Shown: one piece after another, positions 32,101 to 43,336 of the stretch | Numbering within the stretch: the first letter of the stretch is position 1 | How the letters are laid out: each line of letters begins with the position of its first letter | Assembly: GCF_003171515.1 (NCBI RefSeq) | Contig: NC_089392.1 | Location: forward strand, 372,001 to 436,000 | DNA: 64,000 nucleotides | Direction of reading: 5' to 3' | Origin: Pyrenophora tritici-repentis | Taxonomy: Eukaryota > Ascomycota > Dothideomycetes > Pleosporales > Pleosporaceae | The notes under the pieces: generated by a model | Database searches by the model: none | What the model saw: the letters and a program-made list of their open reading frames with translations, nothing else | Told to the model about the DNA's origin: nothing | Translations under genes and position numbers: made by a program

Positions 32101-33785
32101 CTACGACTGCTCATCCACATATCCCAATGCCTCTCCTACCTTGACCTTCTTTCCTTGCTCGATATTCCATTTGAAGCCTCCCTTCCTCTCAGTACGCGTA
32201 CCAGTAAAGCCCTCGTCCAGACTTGGCCTGATACCCTTGGGCGCCTCAAACACTAGCACGATGGTACTTCCCAGTTGGAAGCCACCCATCTCTTCACCAC
32301 GCTTTAGTGCGTGGCCTCCTAGGACACGGCTTGCGCTAGTGTAGGAAGCTTCGGCGAAACCAGAGTAGGGCTCGCCGCGCGCAGCAGCTTCCTCGGCTGC
32401 ACGGTCAGCTGCAGTGTCAGTGGTAAGGCTGTTGGTGCGGAGTTCGCGATCGAAGTTGATTTTGATGGAACCGACGTTGGTGGCACCCACGGGAGTGTAG
32501 GAGAAGAATCCCCAACGCCATCGGCCGAGCAAGACTACTCGCTCGTTTAGGGTGAAGAGGCCGGGCATGGTGCGCTGGAGATATGGCGAGACACTGTATA
32601 GTTCGCCGGCAAAGTGACGACGCGATTCTACAACCCAAGACACGGGGGAGTGGAAGCGATGGTAGTCGCCTGGTGCAAGATACACGACACAGTAGTACAG
32701 CGCTGTAGGCGTCTTGCTTGAAGCAGGAGCCCACCATGGGCGCTCAGCCTCGCCCAAGGCTAGATCGGCGCGTACTTCGGCCTCTGAAGATGCAGCTGAT
32801 CCAGTAGATTGGTCGGTCGGCATCTCGGCGGGCTTCCCACCCTTTGGCCAGGGCCCAGAGAATAGGTTAGGTAGGGTATACGAAATGCCGTTTACATTTG
32901 CAAATTCCTCGTCAGCACGGACGACATCTTCTTCCGCCTCTGATGTCTTCTCGTGCTCCCCGGCTATAACTTGTGAGTTTGCGACGTTTTGACCGGGTTT
33001 GCTGGGTCGGGTAGATCCTAGTAGAGCGTCCAAGCTATATGTCACGCCCTTGACCTGCTCGACCTCGCCATGCTCAATGGTACCAAACTGAATTACTTTG
33101 CCATCGGCAGGTGAGAGTACGGCGTTTGGGTTAGGATCGAGAGGACGGACGCCTGGCTTAAGCGTGCGGTAGAAGAAGGCGGCGAGATTAGGGTAGACAT
33201 GGAGATCCGGTTCGGAGACTTCATCGAGACTATGGACAATTAGTAGACTACTCAATACCGCTCGGATGTGACTGACTTGACACCAAATATCCAGGAGTAG
33301 AGCTTGAAGCCAGGAACTCGAAGGTAGTATGGAATATCGATCTCGTTGAATCGACCCCACACCCGCGAGAGCGCCTTGAGAGGTAGAGTAGACATGACTT
33401 GAACAGTCCATGGCCCGCTCGGTCGTATCCTCTCGCGCTTCTTCGGGCGACCTTGTTGATCTAGTTCCCCATCTTCACCATTCTCGCCCGCTTGACTATG
33501 CTTCTCTCTCCGCTGTATCCGATAGAGTTGGAATGCGCCCAGGAAGCCGATACCCAGTGCTATTGGTATCGGCTCCCACTTGACCTTTGTGTTCTTGAGC
33601 GCCGAATTGAGCCGTGACCTAAACGACTCTTTTCTGTGAAAGTTTTGCTGCTCGTACGTCCCTCGGGTAGAAGAAAAGGTGCGCGATGGGGTAGGGACAC
33701 GCGCATATCGTTGTGTGGGGGCGTGGAGTCGCGGTCGGATGGGTGCTCGCATGAGCTGGCGTGAACAAGAGGACGCCATGATCAT
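32101..33785 (-). CDS. PSD1: mitochondrial phosphatidylserine decarboxylase, type I
   Basis: Converts phosphatidylserine to phosphatidylethanolamine at the mitochondrial inner membrane. Exons 33277-33785 and 32101-33229 (47-nt intron) give 545 aa; the splice restores the family's FGVNLDEVSEPDL. The N terminus is Arg/Ser-rich and free of acidic residues (mitochondrial presequence, about 1-45), followed by one membrane helix (PIPIALGIGFLGAFQLY). Catalytic-domain landmarks are NAVLSPADGKV, PGDYHRFHSPV and, near residue 489, LGST in GGFQLGSTIVLVFEAP. There the enzyme cleaves itself between Gly and Ser to form the pyruvoyl group. A ~110-residue acidic insert (DVVRADEEFANVNG region) lies between ADGKV and YHRFH. 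An in-frame ATG two codons after the first (33779) could also be the start. Confidence 0.95.
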
Positions 33786-34231
33786 ATTCTATGCATTGGA
33801 GACGACAGGATTGATTCAACCCGATATCGCAAGACGAGTCGAAAGCGATTATCAGACGACTTGATGAAGCCAAAGACGGCGCGTAGAGAAAATCAACTCC
33901 CTCGGTTGGCCAATGACGTACCCACACTGACAGGGTCTAGCGGCGCAGCGGCGATCGGCTCGGAGGTGTCGCCATTGAAGCTTCACTGTCGCATCCATGT
34001 GCAAGAGTGACAACGCTGCTAATAGTGGATTTCAAGTGACGGAAAAGGCCAGACTCACAGTTTATGAGCGCTTGTCCCAACTTGTCTTGCAAACTCGATT
34101 GCATGGAAGGGCGCGACTTCACCGGGCGCTGATTCGGAGCTTTAAGCGCAACGTATACAAACACGTCGTCAACTTCCCAACTTGCAACACGCCACCTATC
34201 ACTATAACCTCTCATTGTCCAGACAGTCAGC
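33786..34231. promoter_or_regulatory. bidirectional promoter, PSD1 / UBL protein
   Basis: 446 bp between two divergent start codons, so both promoters must lie here. No clear TATA box is seen on either side. Confidence 0.5.
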
Positions 34232-36569
34232 ATGGCCGAAGGAGAGCAGACGATCAATCTCAAGATCCTTTCGCCCTCGACTGAGGTGGAAGGCGGCGTG
34301 AACCTCGCAGATGTCCCCGCATCTACTACGGTCAAAGAGCTGAGGAGTCGCATTCAGAATGCCGTGCCCTCCAAACCAGCGACGGATAGGATGCGCCTGA
34401 TATATAGAGGCAGAGTGGTAGCCAATGACGCCGAGACACTGGGCAATGTCTTTGGTACCGACAACGTATGTTTGACGTGTCTTATCGTGAATGACACTGA
34501 CAGCTAGGCAGATACGTGAGAACAAGGACCAGAGCCTTCACCTGGTTCTACGAGAACTACCCGCCAACGAAAATCCGCCCTTCCGCCCTCCCCAATCTCC
34601 CGCTGCTCTGCCGACGAACCCATTCCGGACGACGCCGCAACCTCGACCGAACCCACAGTCGCCCACTCCCCACCACCACCATCATCATCTCCACCCCCAT
34701 GCCCATCATCATCACCATCTTGCCGGACAGGGCAACCCGCTTCCTCTGCTGGTGCCACTTCCAGTTCAACAATTGGCTCGTGTAGCGGCACAACAAGGGA
34801 ATAGACAGGCTCCAGGCCAGGCGAATGAGCAGACTGAACATGGCACACCAGCACAGCCAGGTGGTCCAGTCCCCTCTTCTGAATCACAAACTCCGCCACC
34901 ATCAGGATTGCCCAACCTCCCTGGCAATAGTGAGCGGCCACTACAGCGAAACCCATTTGATCCTACTGGCGCCCGGTGGACTGTCACATACAACCAAGTC
35001 AATATACCTGCCGGACTTCCGCCTGCTCCGTTTCCCATCCCACCGGCTCTAGGATTTGGTCGTCTACCCATCGCAACAGGGACTCCTCCGCCAGGCCTTG
35101 ACAACAATCAACGCTTGTTGCCTCGTCTGCAGAGAATATTTCAGGAGACTCTACGAGAAATGGAGAATGTTCGGACACTGCTACATACTCCTGCTGAACA
35201 AGGTGCACAGGCTGGTACGACAGGGTTGACTTCACCTGCATCGCCGAGCATTCCCGTATGGCGAATTGATCAGCTACGTCGACAACTGAATACCGTGAAT
35301 CAGAACCTGAATGTCATTGAGCGGGGTTTAGCCCTGTTTCCTACGGATCCAGATGCGGCTGCCCTTAGGCGTTCGGCCACCATGCTAAGAGTCGATGCGT
35401 TGGAACTGAGTATGCTTCTCGACCGGCAACCAGGCACCTCTGCTTCTCAGACTTTTTCCTTGTTTAACAACAATGCGACTACCGGGTTTCCTTCTGCCGG
35501 TCCTTCAACTGTAGCCCCAGGGGCACCTGTCATGACACCGGCAATACCTATGACATTTCCACGACAAACTCGAAACACCACACAATCAATGCCAGCCGAT
35601 GCCCCAGCCGAACTGTTCTTATTGTCTAGCCCCCAAGGACCCGTTGGTATTCTCTTTGATCACCAAGGCACTTACACCATGGCTCCTACAGTACCAACAC
35701 TGCCATTCCAAACTTTCTCAGACCAGTTTGCCCAAAACAGACAACTTCTTGCTGGGCTCGGATATCAGATGGCACAGGGGGCGAATCAGCTCCAAAACCA
35801 ACTAGCCAACCTACAGCCAACCCCAACTCAACAGCCGACACCTGGAGGGCAGGCACAAAATCAGAATCAAATGCAGAACCAGAATCAACCCCAGGATGCT
35901 AACGCGAACGCAAACCCGCCAGGAGAAAATGATCGCATGGTCAACGTTGCTGGACATTTATGGCTCATCTTCAAGCTCGCCGCATTTGTCTACTTTTTCT
36001 CTGGAGGCGGTGGACTCTACAGGCCTATCATGCTTGGCATAGTAGCCGGCATTGTTTACCTGGCACAAGTAGGTGTATTTCAAGACCAGTTCAATCTCCT
36101 ACGCCACCACTTCGAAGCACTCCTCGCTGTCGGCGCCATGGCCGAACGCGTAGCTCAGCCCAACAACCACGCCCAACAGCGGGGTAACTTGACACCGGAA
36201 GAGGCCGCGCAGAGAATTTTGCAGCAAAGAAGGGATCAGAGGTTTGGGTGGGTGAGGGATAGCATGCGTACGGTGGAACGTGCGTTTGCTTTGTTCATTG
36301 CGAGTCTCTTCCCTGGTGTGGGAGAGAGAATGGTTCATGCGCAGGAGGAGAGGGAGAGGCAGGAGCGCGTGGCTGCTCAGGAAGAGAGGGAGAGGCAGGA
36401 AGAGGAAGCGAGGAGGCGACAGGAAGAAGCTCAGGCAGAGCAGCAACGGGATAGCGAGAAGAAAGATGAGGCTCATGTGCAGATGGGGGGTGACGCGAGT
36501 GTGAGTGGGACCTCGAAGGGCAAGGAGAGAGCGGAGACTGAGATTGAGGCTTCTGGATCTGCGGCATAG
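34232..36569 (+). CDS. ubiquitin-like domain membrane protein, Herp/Usa1-like
   Basis: Exons 34232-34465 and 34512-36569 encode 763 aa. Residues ~8-95 form a ubiquitin-like domain (INLKILSPSTEVEGGVNLAD, then TVKELRSRIQ and MRLIYRGRVVANDAETLGNV) that spans the intron. Next come a His/Pro stretch (two runs of five to six His) and a Pro/Gln-rich linker. A hydrophobic pair near residues 557-597 (HLWLIFKLAAFVYFFSGGGG, then PIMLGIVAGIVYLAQ) looks like the membrane hairpin of Herp/Usa1 proteins, ER-associated degradation scaffolds. The C terminus is a highly charged coiled coil (EERERQEEEARRRQEEAQAE). The acceptor is the second AG (GGCAG at 34507-34511), because the first breaks the frame. The ERAD role is inferred from the UBL-plus-hairpin layout. 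Confidence 0.82.
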
Positions 36570-37100
36570 ACTGTCGAAGGGGAGTCGTCTGTATGGATCG
36601 TGGAAATGGTTTATTTGAGAGGGGCGAAAAGAGTAGCGTGGTATACCCATTTGATAGGAGTAGTCACTTCAGTATATCTTAAGTTCTGTACTGTTTATCT
36701 GAGCCGATGATGTTTTTGCTGGTCTAATTTATTATGTGCAAAGTGTATCTCTTCAGACAAGAACCTTGATCATTCCCCATCTCGCCGACTAGGTTTGTTT
36801 TCTACGTCCATCTAGCTGTATTTGACAAGAGATGATGCAGAGACAGAGCAGGATTCTGTACCAAATATATCGTTAAATTATCATTACGATTACTCGCAAG
36901 TAGCTGTATAAACAAGAACTCCAACAGTATACGCATGAAGCTCACCCAATCAACCCCCGATACATCAACATCGACAACCACAACCACACATTCTCGATCC
37001 CGTACATTGAACAAAAAAAAGAGATATAGGATATCATATAGGCAAAAACACTGAAAATACAGAACGAACCCCTACCTCCCCCCTCTCCACACAGCCCACA
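36570..37100. other. convergent intergenic, UBL protein / laccase
   Basis: A 531-bp tail-to-tail spacer, expected to hold two 3' UTRs. No gene or repeat is seen. Confidence 0.5.
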
Positions 37101-39265
37101 TCAAAGCCCCGAATCCCCCGGAAACAAAATCCCCCCCGGATGCGTCCTCTCCATATAATTCCCCCATTTCCCACACCCCCTACCCATCTCCTCAAACCCA
37201 TCCTTGGCAGCGATCTCCGCCTTTCTCTCCAGAAACTGGACGCCGAGTCCCGCTGCCACATGGAACGGGATATGGCAGTGCATGAGCCAGGCACCCGGAT
37301 TATCGGATGCGAAGGCCAGGACGACGTAGCCGGCGGCGGGCAGATTGGCAGTGTCGCGACGCACGGGGTTGTTGGTTTGGAGGGCCGAGATGTCGCCGTT
37401 CCAGGTGGCGTTTGCGACTTGGGCAAGGATGTAGAAGTCGTGGCCGTGGAGGTGGATGGGGTGGGGGATTGGGGGGGAGGTGGGGGATTGTTGGAGGATC
37501 CAGTATTGCCACTGCAGCGGTTACGTTTGTTAGGATTGATTCGAGGGAGAAAGAAATAGGTTAGTGTGTCAGAGGGCTTACCTTGCTCTTCTCGTCAATC
37601 TCAAAGGTATGGCTGTTATTCCCCGTCTTCACGTTTCCGTCAAGAACGGACTGTAGTGTAGGCACTTGCAAGTTAACAGCCATGGGATTCCCGTTTACAA
37701 GCCATTGGACTAGGCCGCGCGATTGCGTCACATCCGTCGTGTAATTGTCGCTGAACCCCAAGGATAAGCTTTCAGGCAGGGACTGAGGGATTGTTGTTTT
37801 GGAATAGGGTACAATGTTTGGTTGATCGTAGCAACCCGATGGTAGTACAATGGCGATATCGTCACTGGGCTCCTCATCGCTATCCGCGCCTGCATAACGG
37901 AAGATACTACGGATATTTGCGGCGTTTGCGTTTGGTCCGTCGCAGGCGCCGCCGGTGCCGACGCGGAACCAATAGTTTGCCGTTGGTTGGGTGGCGTTGA
38001 TGATGACTTCGTAGCGTTGGCCTGGTGACGTTTTTTGTTAGTTACACGGGCGAGATTGGTAAGGGGGTTTCATTATCGTGGGTGGGGTGGGCGTGGCGTT
38101 GTGCGCGTGGGTCATGTGGCATGTGTGTTGCACAGGGCGCCCACGCTCATGTTGTGAGATCTTGAATGGGCGTTGACAGTGGGAGGTAAGGAAATGAAGG
38201 CGGCTGGAGACTTACCGACGGCTATTGATAGGGTGTCTGTGAAGAAGGGCTCGATAGGTGTGAAGTCGGCTGATATGACTTGGAATTCGTGACCGTCGAG
38301 GCCCACGTGCAGGTAGTTGTTTATGCCTACGTTCATGAGGCGGAGTAGATGTGCTTTTCCTGGTGTGAGGATCGTTTCGGCGTATGTTCCTCCGGCTGAT
38401 GAGGTCATTGTGCCGTTTACTAGAACGTTGTCTGCTGTTGGAGGGCCCTTGGCGTGGACTGCTGCCGCGTTTGCTGTGAAGGTAGTGGCGTGGAACCAAT
38501 CAGTTAGTGGCATTGCACCAAGATCAATGTCCCAGTCCGCTGTTGAAGGCCCTCTGATGATCATAGGTCCCCAAATACCATCACCATATTGCACCGAGTA
38601 ATGCGAGTGGTACCACTGCGAGGATTAGTCAAGATTTAATGATAAAGACTTCAGTGAACTTACAGTAGTTCCGTATTGTGTAAGTTTGAACTTGTACACC
38701 TTTTCGCTACCTGGTGGAATTGGACATTCGGTTATGCCATTCACACCATCTTGCTCATTCGACCCAAGTTGCCGTATGCCATGCCAATGTAGACCTGTAC
38801 CATTATTTTGGGCGTTGTTTTTGACAGTAATCTCAAGATTATCTCCCCAGTCAGCTATTATAGTCTACAAAGTATTAGTAACGTCCTTCCAGATCATAGG
38901 TGGACACATACTGGGCCTGGAAATTGACCGTTTATATGGAACATCTGTCTCTCGAATCCATCTGGTGCGCCAGTGACATTGGTAATGGTCAATTCGTACT
39001 TGACTGTCTTTCCCGTATCTGGCCACTCTTCATCCATGTTGGTATCGATGTCAAAGTCGCCCCAACATCCTCTCGTTTGAGGACCATAATTACAGCTGGC
39101 GATAGAGCCATCTCTTCTCCTCCTGTGTCCACTATAAAGTCCCGTCTTTTTCCATGGAACTTCGAGATTCCGGGGGCGAACCTCGGTAGAAGGTACAACG
39201 AACGAGACAGCAGAGGGTAACAGAAGCGCCAACAAGGTGCCCACTCTCAACGTAGACAGGACCAT
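37101..39265 (-). CDS. asco-laccase (multicopper oxidase), 5 exons
   Basis: Secreted blue copper oxidase of phenols. Exons, in mRNA order, are 38912-39265, 38664-38864, 38216-38615, 37582-38021 and 37101-37511, giving 601 aa. The signal peptide is about residues 1-21 (MVLSTLRVGTLLALLLPSAVS). Cupredoxin 1 follows, with NYGPQTRGCWGDFDIDT typical of ascomycete laccases. The four copper motifs are intact: H144-W-H146, H188-S-H190, HPIHLHGH (from H482) and HCHIPFHVAAGL (H543-L554). The residue after the final His at the axial T1 position is Leu (L554), the form linked with high redox potential. The protein ends in DSGL, the C-terminal plug exposed by processing in other asco-laccases, here made directly by the stop codon. 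Intron 3 is long for this window (194 nt). Confidence 0.95.
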
Positions 39266-41248
39266 TATGAATTAGTAAAAGGTGAAAGAAAAGAATGCCA
39301 GTGTACCTGGACCAGGCAATGCTCAAGTTCGTGACGTAACAAACAGAAAAAAAGGCAAAGGCTGGACAGAAGAAGAGGGTGGTACAGATGGTTTTATCTT
39401 CAGCATTACAAGCGGTGCCCTGCCTCGGTAGCGGGCCAATAGCTAGCTCAGAGTAGTAAACACCACCGTCCAGAAGAGAACTTGCACCGCTAGCAGGTGG
39501 CATGATGCCTCCATGTCAAACCTGTCGCGCGAGCTGGGTGACAAGTGTCTTGGATCGCCATTTCAAGAATACAGACGGGCGCAGCACACCCACACAAGAA
39601 GCGGTATGGAAGCCTGACTTAGTATGGCTGACTGCTCCCCTCCCAGAAGGAAGAGTGAGCGTAAGGGATTATAATGCATATCAGCCCTAAGTCGACCGAC
39701 GGAGAATTCTCAGTGGACAGGCCTCGAGGAAAGGCTTCGGTACCATTCGTTACACGAGCTGTATGCAGCTAGATGTACCGAATGATGGCTTGCACATCCT
39801 TGAAGTACATGTGGAGGGACGGCTTGGATGCTCGGCATACGGCCTGCAGCTGCAAGTGCTGAGTCGCACAGCCACTTCAGCAGGTAGTCGAGCTGCAGTA
39901 AACGGTGATGCGTTGTGGATGTGCAGGAAAGCGGATCTCATGAGGTAGATTGGTTTTTAAATACAGGGAATACTGTTGTTGCTTCGCAAGGCTACTGGTG
40001 AAGTGAGCGTCTAAAGCTTAGATCGTGACCTCAACATCGATGTTGTTCCAGTCGGATATTTCTCACTGGCCAGCGGCTCGTCTCCGAAGTGGAAACCTGT
40101 CCGGGTAAAACATTGTCGATGGCGTCTACACGGTGGTCGAGTTTGAAGTTGAAAGCCTTGTAGGCGACCTTGGTGCTATTTCCACAATCTCTAGGCGATT
40201 TCCGGTTAGTCGACTGCGGCTGGGTCGGAGTCGTATGAGGGGTTCCGAACTTCTGGTCCGACCACAACATCACCACATCGTCAAACTGACCTCTGAGAAC
40301 CATATTCTAGCCAGAAAGCGGTAGATACCAGTCCAGAAGCGGAAAATACTTTCAGCTATGATCACCATCTCACCGACTGTGCCGTACCGTTCTTATGCCG
40401 CTTTCAGACTATTGATATGCAGCAGACTTGCGCTGGCTGCCTTGGATAGCAAATTCCGTATCTATGGGGTAAGCGAAGGCTTTCTAGATTGATCTTGTGG
40501 TTCTTTGATGTTGCCACTGTGCAAGCCCGGTGTGGAAGCGGCTCGATGTGACTTGGGGGGGAAAGTTGACTTCGGAAGTAGGAAATAAACAACACATCGA
40601 CTGTACCTTCCACGGAGTCTAAACAGTGATATCATTAATATAAAAGTCTCCGAGGCGAAGAAGCCACGGTAGTTGCTCGCTACCGTCGCCCTTGATGGTG
40701 GTAAGCATACATCTGTCCACGTGCAGGGTATTACCACTTTCCGGTACTAGACATCGACAGAAGCATTTATTGTCTTACCGCTCTGTTTCCAGGCTCTCTG
40801 GGGATCTTACGATAACTTACATTGCCAGCGAACAACGCCACAATATCGAGGCGCATCTGCTGACTTGCATACTGCAGTAAGACGCAGCAGCGTTCAGCTC
40901 ACGATCCTTGTGCAGTTGTCTTGCAGAGATTCAGCCTTATGGCCCTGTTTACCGAGATACGATGGTGCTAGGAAAGATAGGATTGCAAATCTCATTGTTA
41001 GCGCAACTTGCATGTTTACAGACTTCCACTGACCTTAGCATCTTACCACCGAGATATACATTACGTGATTGCACTCTTGCTACCCCAACACCCTATTTCG
41101 CATAAAAGTCCCCCCGTGCTGACACCAGTCATCAATACGAAGAGACTCTGTTCTCGTCCACTGCTGCACCCCTGCAACAAACGATACGGAGCAACATCCT
41201 CAACTCACCACCGGACATTCGGTCATTGCCCAACTCCCCAAGGCAAGA
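39266..41248. other. laccase upstream region, gene-free
   Basis: About 2 kb upstream of the laccase. It should hold the laccase promoter. I find no open frame with a supportable start or splice pattern, no RNA gene and no repeat array. Confidence 0.45.
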
Positions 41249-41532
41249 ATGCCGGGACAACAAGTACCATCACCAAAAAAACCGCCTCGTATACACATAT
41301 CCCCGACCCTCCGTTCTGCCACCTATGCACCGACATCGCAGCCCATGTGAGTAAATCTCCGGCTCCCGGGCGATCACCAACAACCAGTCAGCCCACGCCC
41401 AAACAAGAAGTTAGCAAGACCCGAAATAAACGCGCACCCAAACGAACCCGCATACCGCATAGGGACATGCATGAACGCCCACGAGCCCACTCTTTCCATC
41501 CAACCGGCCGATCAATAGAGATGATCAGCTGA
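41249..41532 (+). CDS. candidate small basic protein, 2 exons (weak)
   Basis: An ATG at 41249 opens MPGQQVPSPKKPPRIHISPT. A GTGAGT donor at 41347 and an AG at 41387 (41-nt intron, short for this genome) join in phase to give 80 aa. The product is rich in Lys/Arg/Pro and has no signal peptide. A TATA-like CATAAAAG lies about 150 bp upstream (41099). The same strand is also open without splicing in the frame of exon 2 from 41008. There is no recognisable family. This may well be chance, and is listed because the region otherwise holds nothing. Confidence 0.2.
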
Positions 41533-41888
41533 ACTGCTGCTCCACTTGGGTAGAGATAACGATCTACAGTCGGGAAATGAGCGTTTGGCTGGATTGGGAT
41601 AGAAGAGGCGCGTTGTGCAAGTGTTCTGGGTGGCTAGGAGGGCCGATCCGTGGTGAGCGTACCTGTGGCTTGATGCTACGTTGATGCCGTCATAGGGGTT
41701 GTGTTCTATTGATCGTCGTTGATATGGAGTCGGGTAGGTATATGTAGTAGGTAGATGTTTTGCGGTGAGGATTAGATAGGCTGTATTATTTATCTACCTA
41801 GATATTATGACGGTGACTTGAGATGTTGTTACAGTTGTAGTCATTATCTAGATAGCCGTTGCTACGCAAATACACAGTAGTAAAAAGT

Positions 41889-42112
41889 TCCCTATTCCCT
41901 CCGCGGACGTTCGGTCCCAGAATGTGGAGTCCACCCACAATGCAAGCCTTGCTAAGACAAGGATCGACCAACAAGTATTTCGGAGAATTCGAACTGCATT
42001 ATTCTCATGCTCAGAAACCTATTCCCTGTCTCTCTCCGCGGACGTTTTCGTCAAATGCATGCAACCAGGATATCGAGTTTACCCCCAAGCCTTGCCCATA
42101 AGACAAGGGTCT
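41889..42112. repeat. degenerate direct duplication, unit ~80-100 bp
   Basis: Copy A (about 41889-41967) and copy B (about 42017-42112) share, in the same order, CCTATTCCCT, CCGCGGACGTT and CAAGCCTTGC followed by AAGACAAGG, with diverged sequence and small gaps between the shared blocks. The copies start about 128 bp apart. Confidence 0.6.
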
Positions 42113-42862
42113 ACATAAACAGTATCCATCATCCGCATGAGAAATATATTCCCGATCATACCCATACCCATACAGTACATATATCCCCCAAACCCTTTAC
42201 CCCTATAAAGCAAAACCCTCCAACCGAGCATGTGTATGTGTACCCTAGCGTAAATGCAAGGCACATGGCAAACCCGTCTCACGTACCACAACCACGCACG
42301 CATCGTAACGTCGTTCAACGTACTACGACCACGTCGTCATCAAGTACTTGACATGCTGTGAACCCCTCTAGTAGAAGTACAACAGCCCATCTAGCATACC
42401 TACACCACGGCAAACAAGCGGCTGGCTGCACCAACTCAACGCTCCTGCTGCCGCCGCCACCCGCCACTGAAAACAACATGCAGAACGTTAAATGTTAAAT
42501 GTTCCGCGGTTGTGGCGTTTTTTGTTCCGTCTGCCGTGTTCCAGCGCCTCATTCACACTCCCTGCTCCAGATGTATCCATCTCCCACTCCCCTCCTCTCC
42601 TCTCCGCGGAGCAACCCAAAGAGATATGCACCTGCACATCCCTATGTAGTCTTGCATACCGGTCGGTACCCGATCGGCAGCTAAACATGCAGATCCGCAA
42701 CAGTATGTACTGTACTTAGCGATAGGCGGTAAACATTGGCCTAAGCTCCGCAGAGAAATTAAGATAAACACACTACGGAAGCTGGAAGCTTGTGTATTGC
42801 TTGTTGAGGAGAAGCTTGGGCTACGGTGCAGGTGGGTATCCATATGTACTAACTTGAAGGGC

Positions 42863-42886
42863 TCGGTCGCTCGGTCGCTCGGTCGG
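42863..42886. repeat. TCGGTCGC tandem repeat, ~3 units
   Basis: Octamer repeated about three times in non-coding DNA. Confidence 0.8.
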
Positions 42887-43336
42887 GCTGGGTAAGTAAC
42901 TGGGTGGCTGGGAGGTATCCACTAAAGCAACATTTGGGTTTGGTGACGTATGTAGATGCGATACTCACCGCGCTGGGGCTGGGTAGTGCACGTGAAGGGA
43001 CACGTGATTAAGTGTATAGGTAGGTGGTTAGGTGGGTGCTTCTTGGTTGTTGAGACGAGGATAGCATCAGAAAAAAGAAAAAAACGGGGATGAGATTGGG
43101 AAAGGAGGTGCAAGGGTACGTGTGATATGGAGATGTTTGAATCGTGAATTGTGGATGGATGAATCCGACTACAGATCTTCTGCTCATGCTATTTCAAAAT
43201 ACCCGTCATATCACACATGGCAAACTGGTCACGTCATATCTTGGCTGCCTGCCCACCCACGCCCATGACTGCGCACCGCAGTATATACAGCAGCAGCTAA
43301 ACGACAAGCCGCCGACACCTCAACACTCGCACCCAC

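Larger units (their letters stand above)
41533..43336. other. gene-free stretch 3' of the CVNH-LysM gene
   Basis: 1.8 kb containing a degenerate ~100-bp duplication (41889-42112) and a short TCGGTCGC tandem repeat near 42863. Otherwise nothing supportable. Confidence 0.45.
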
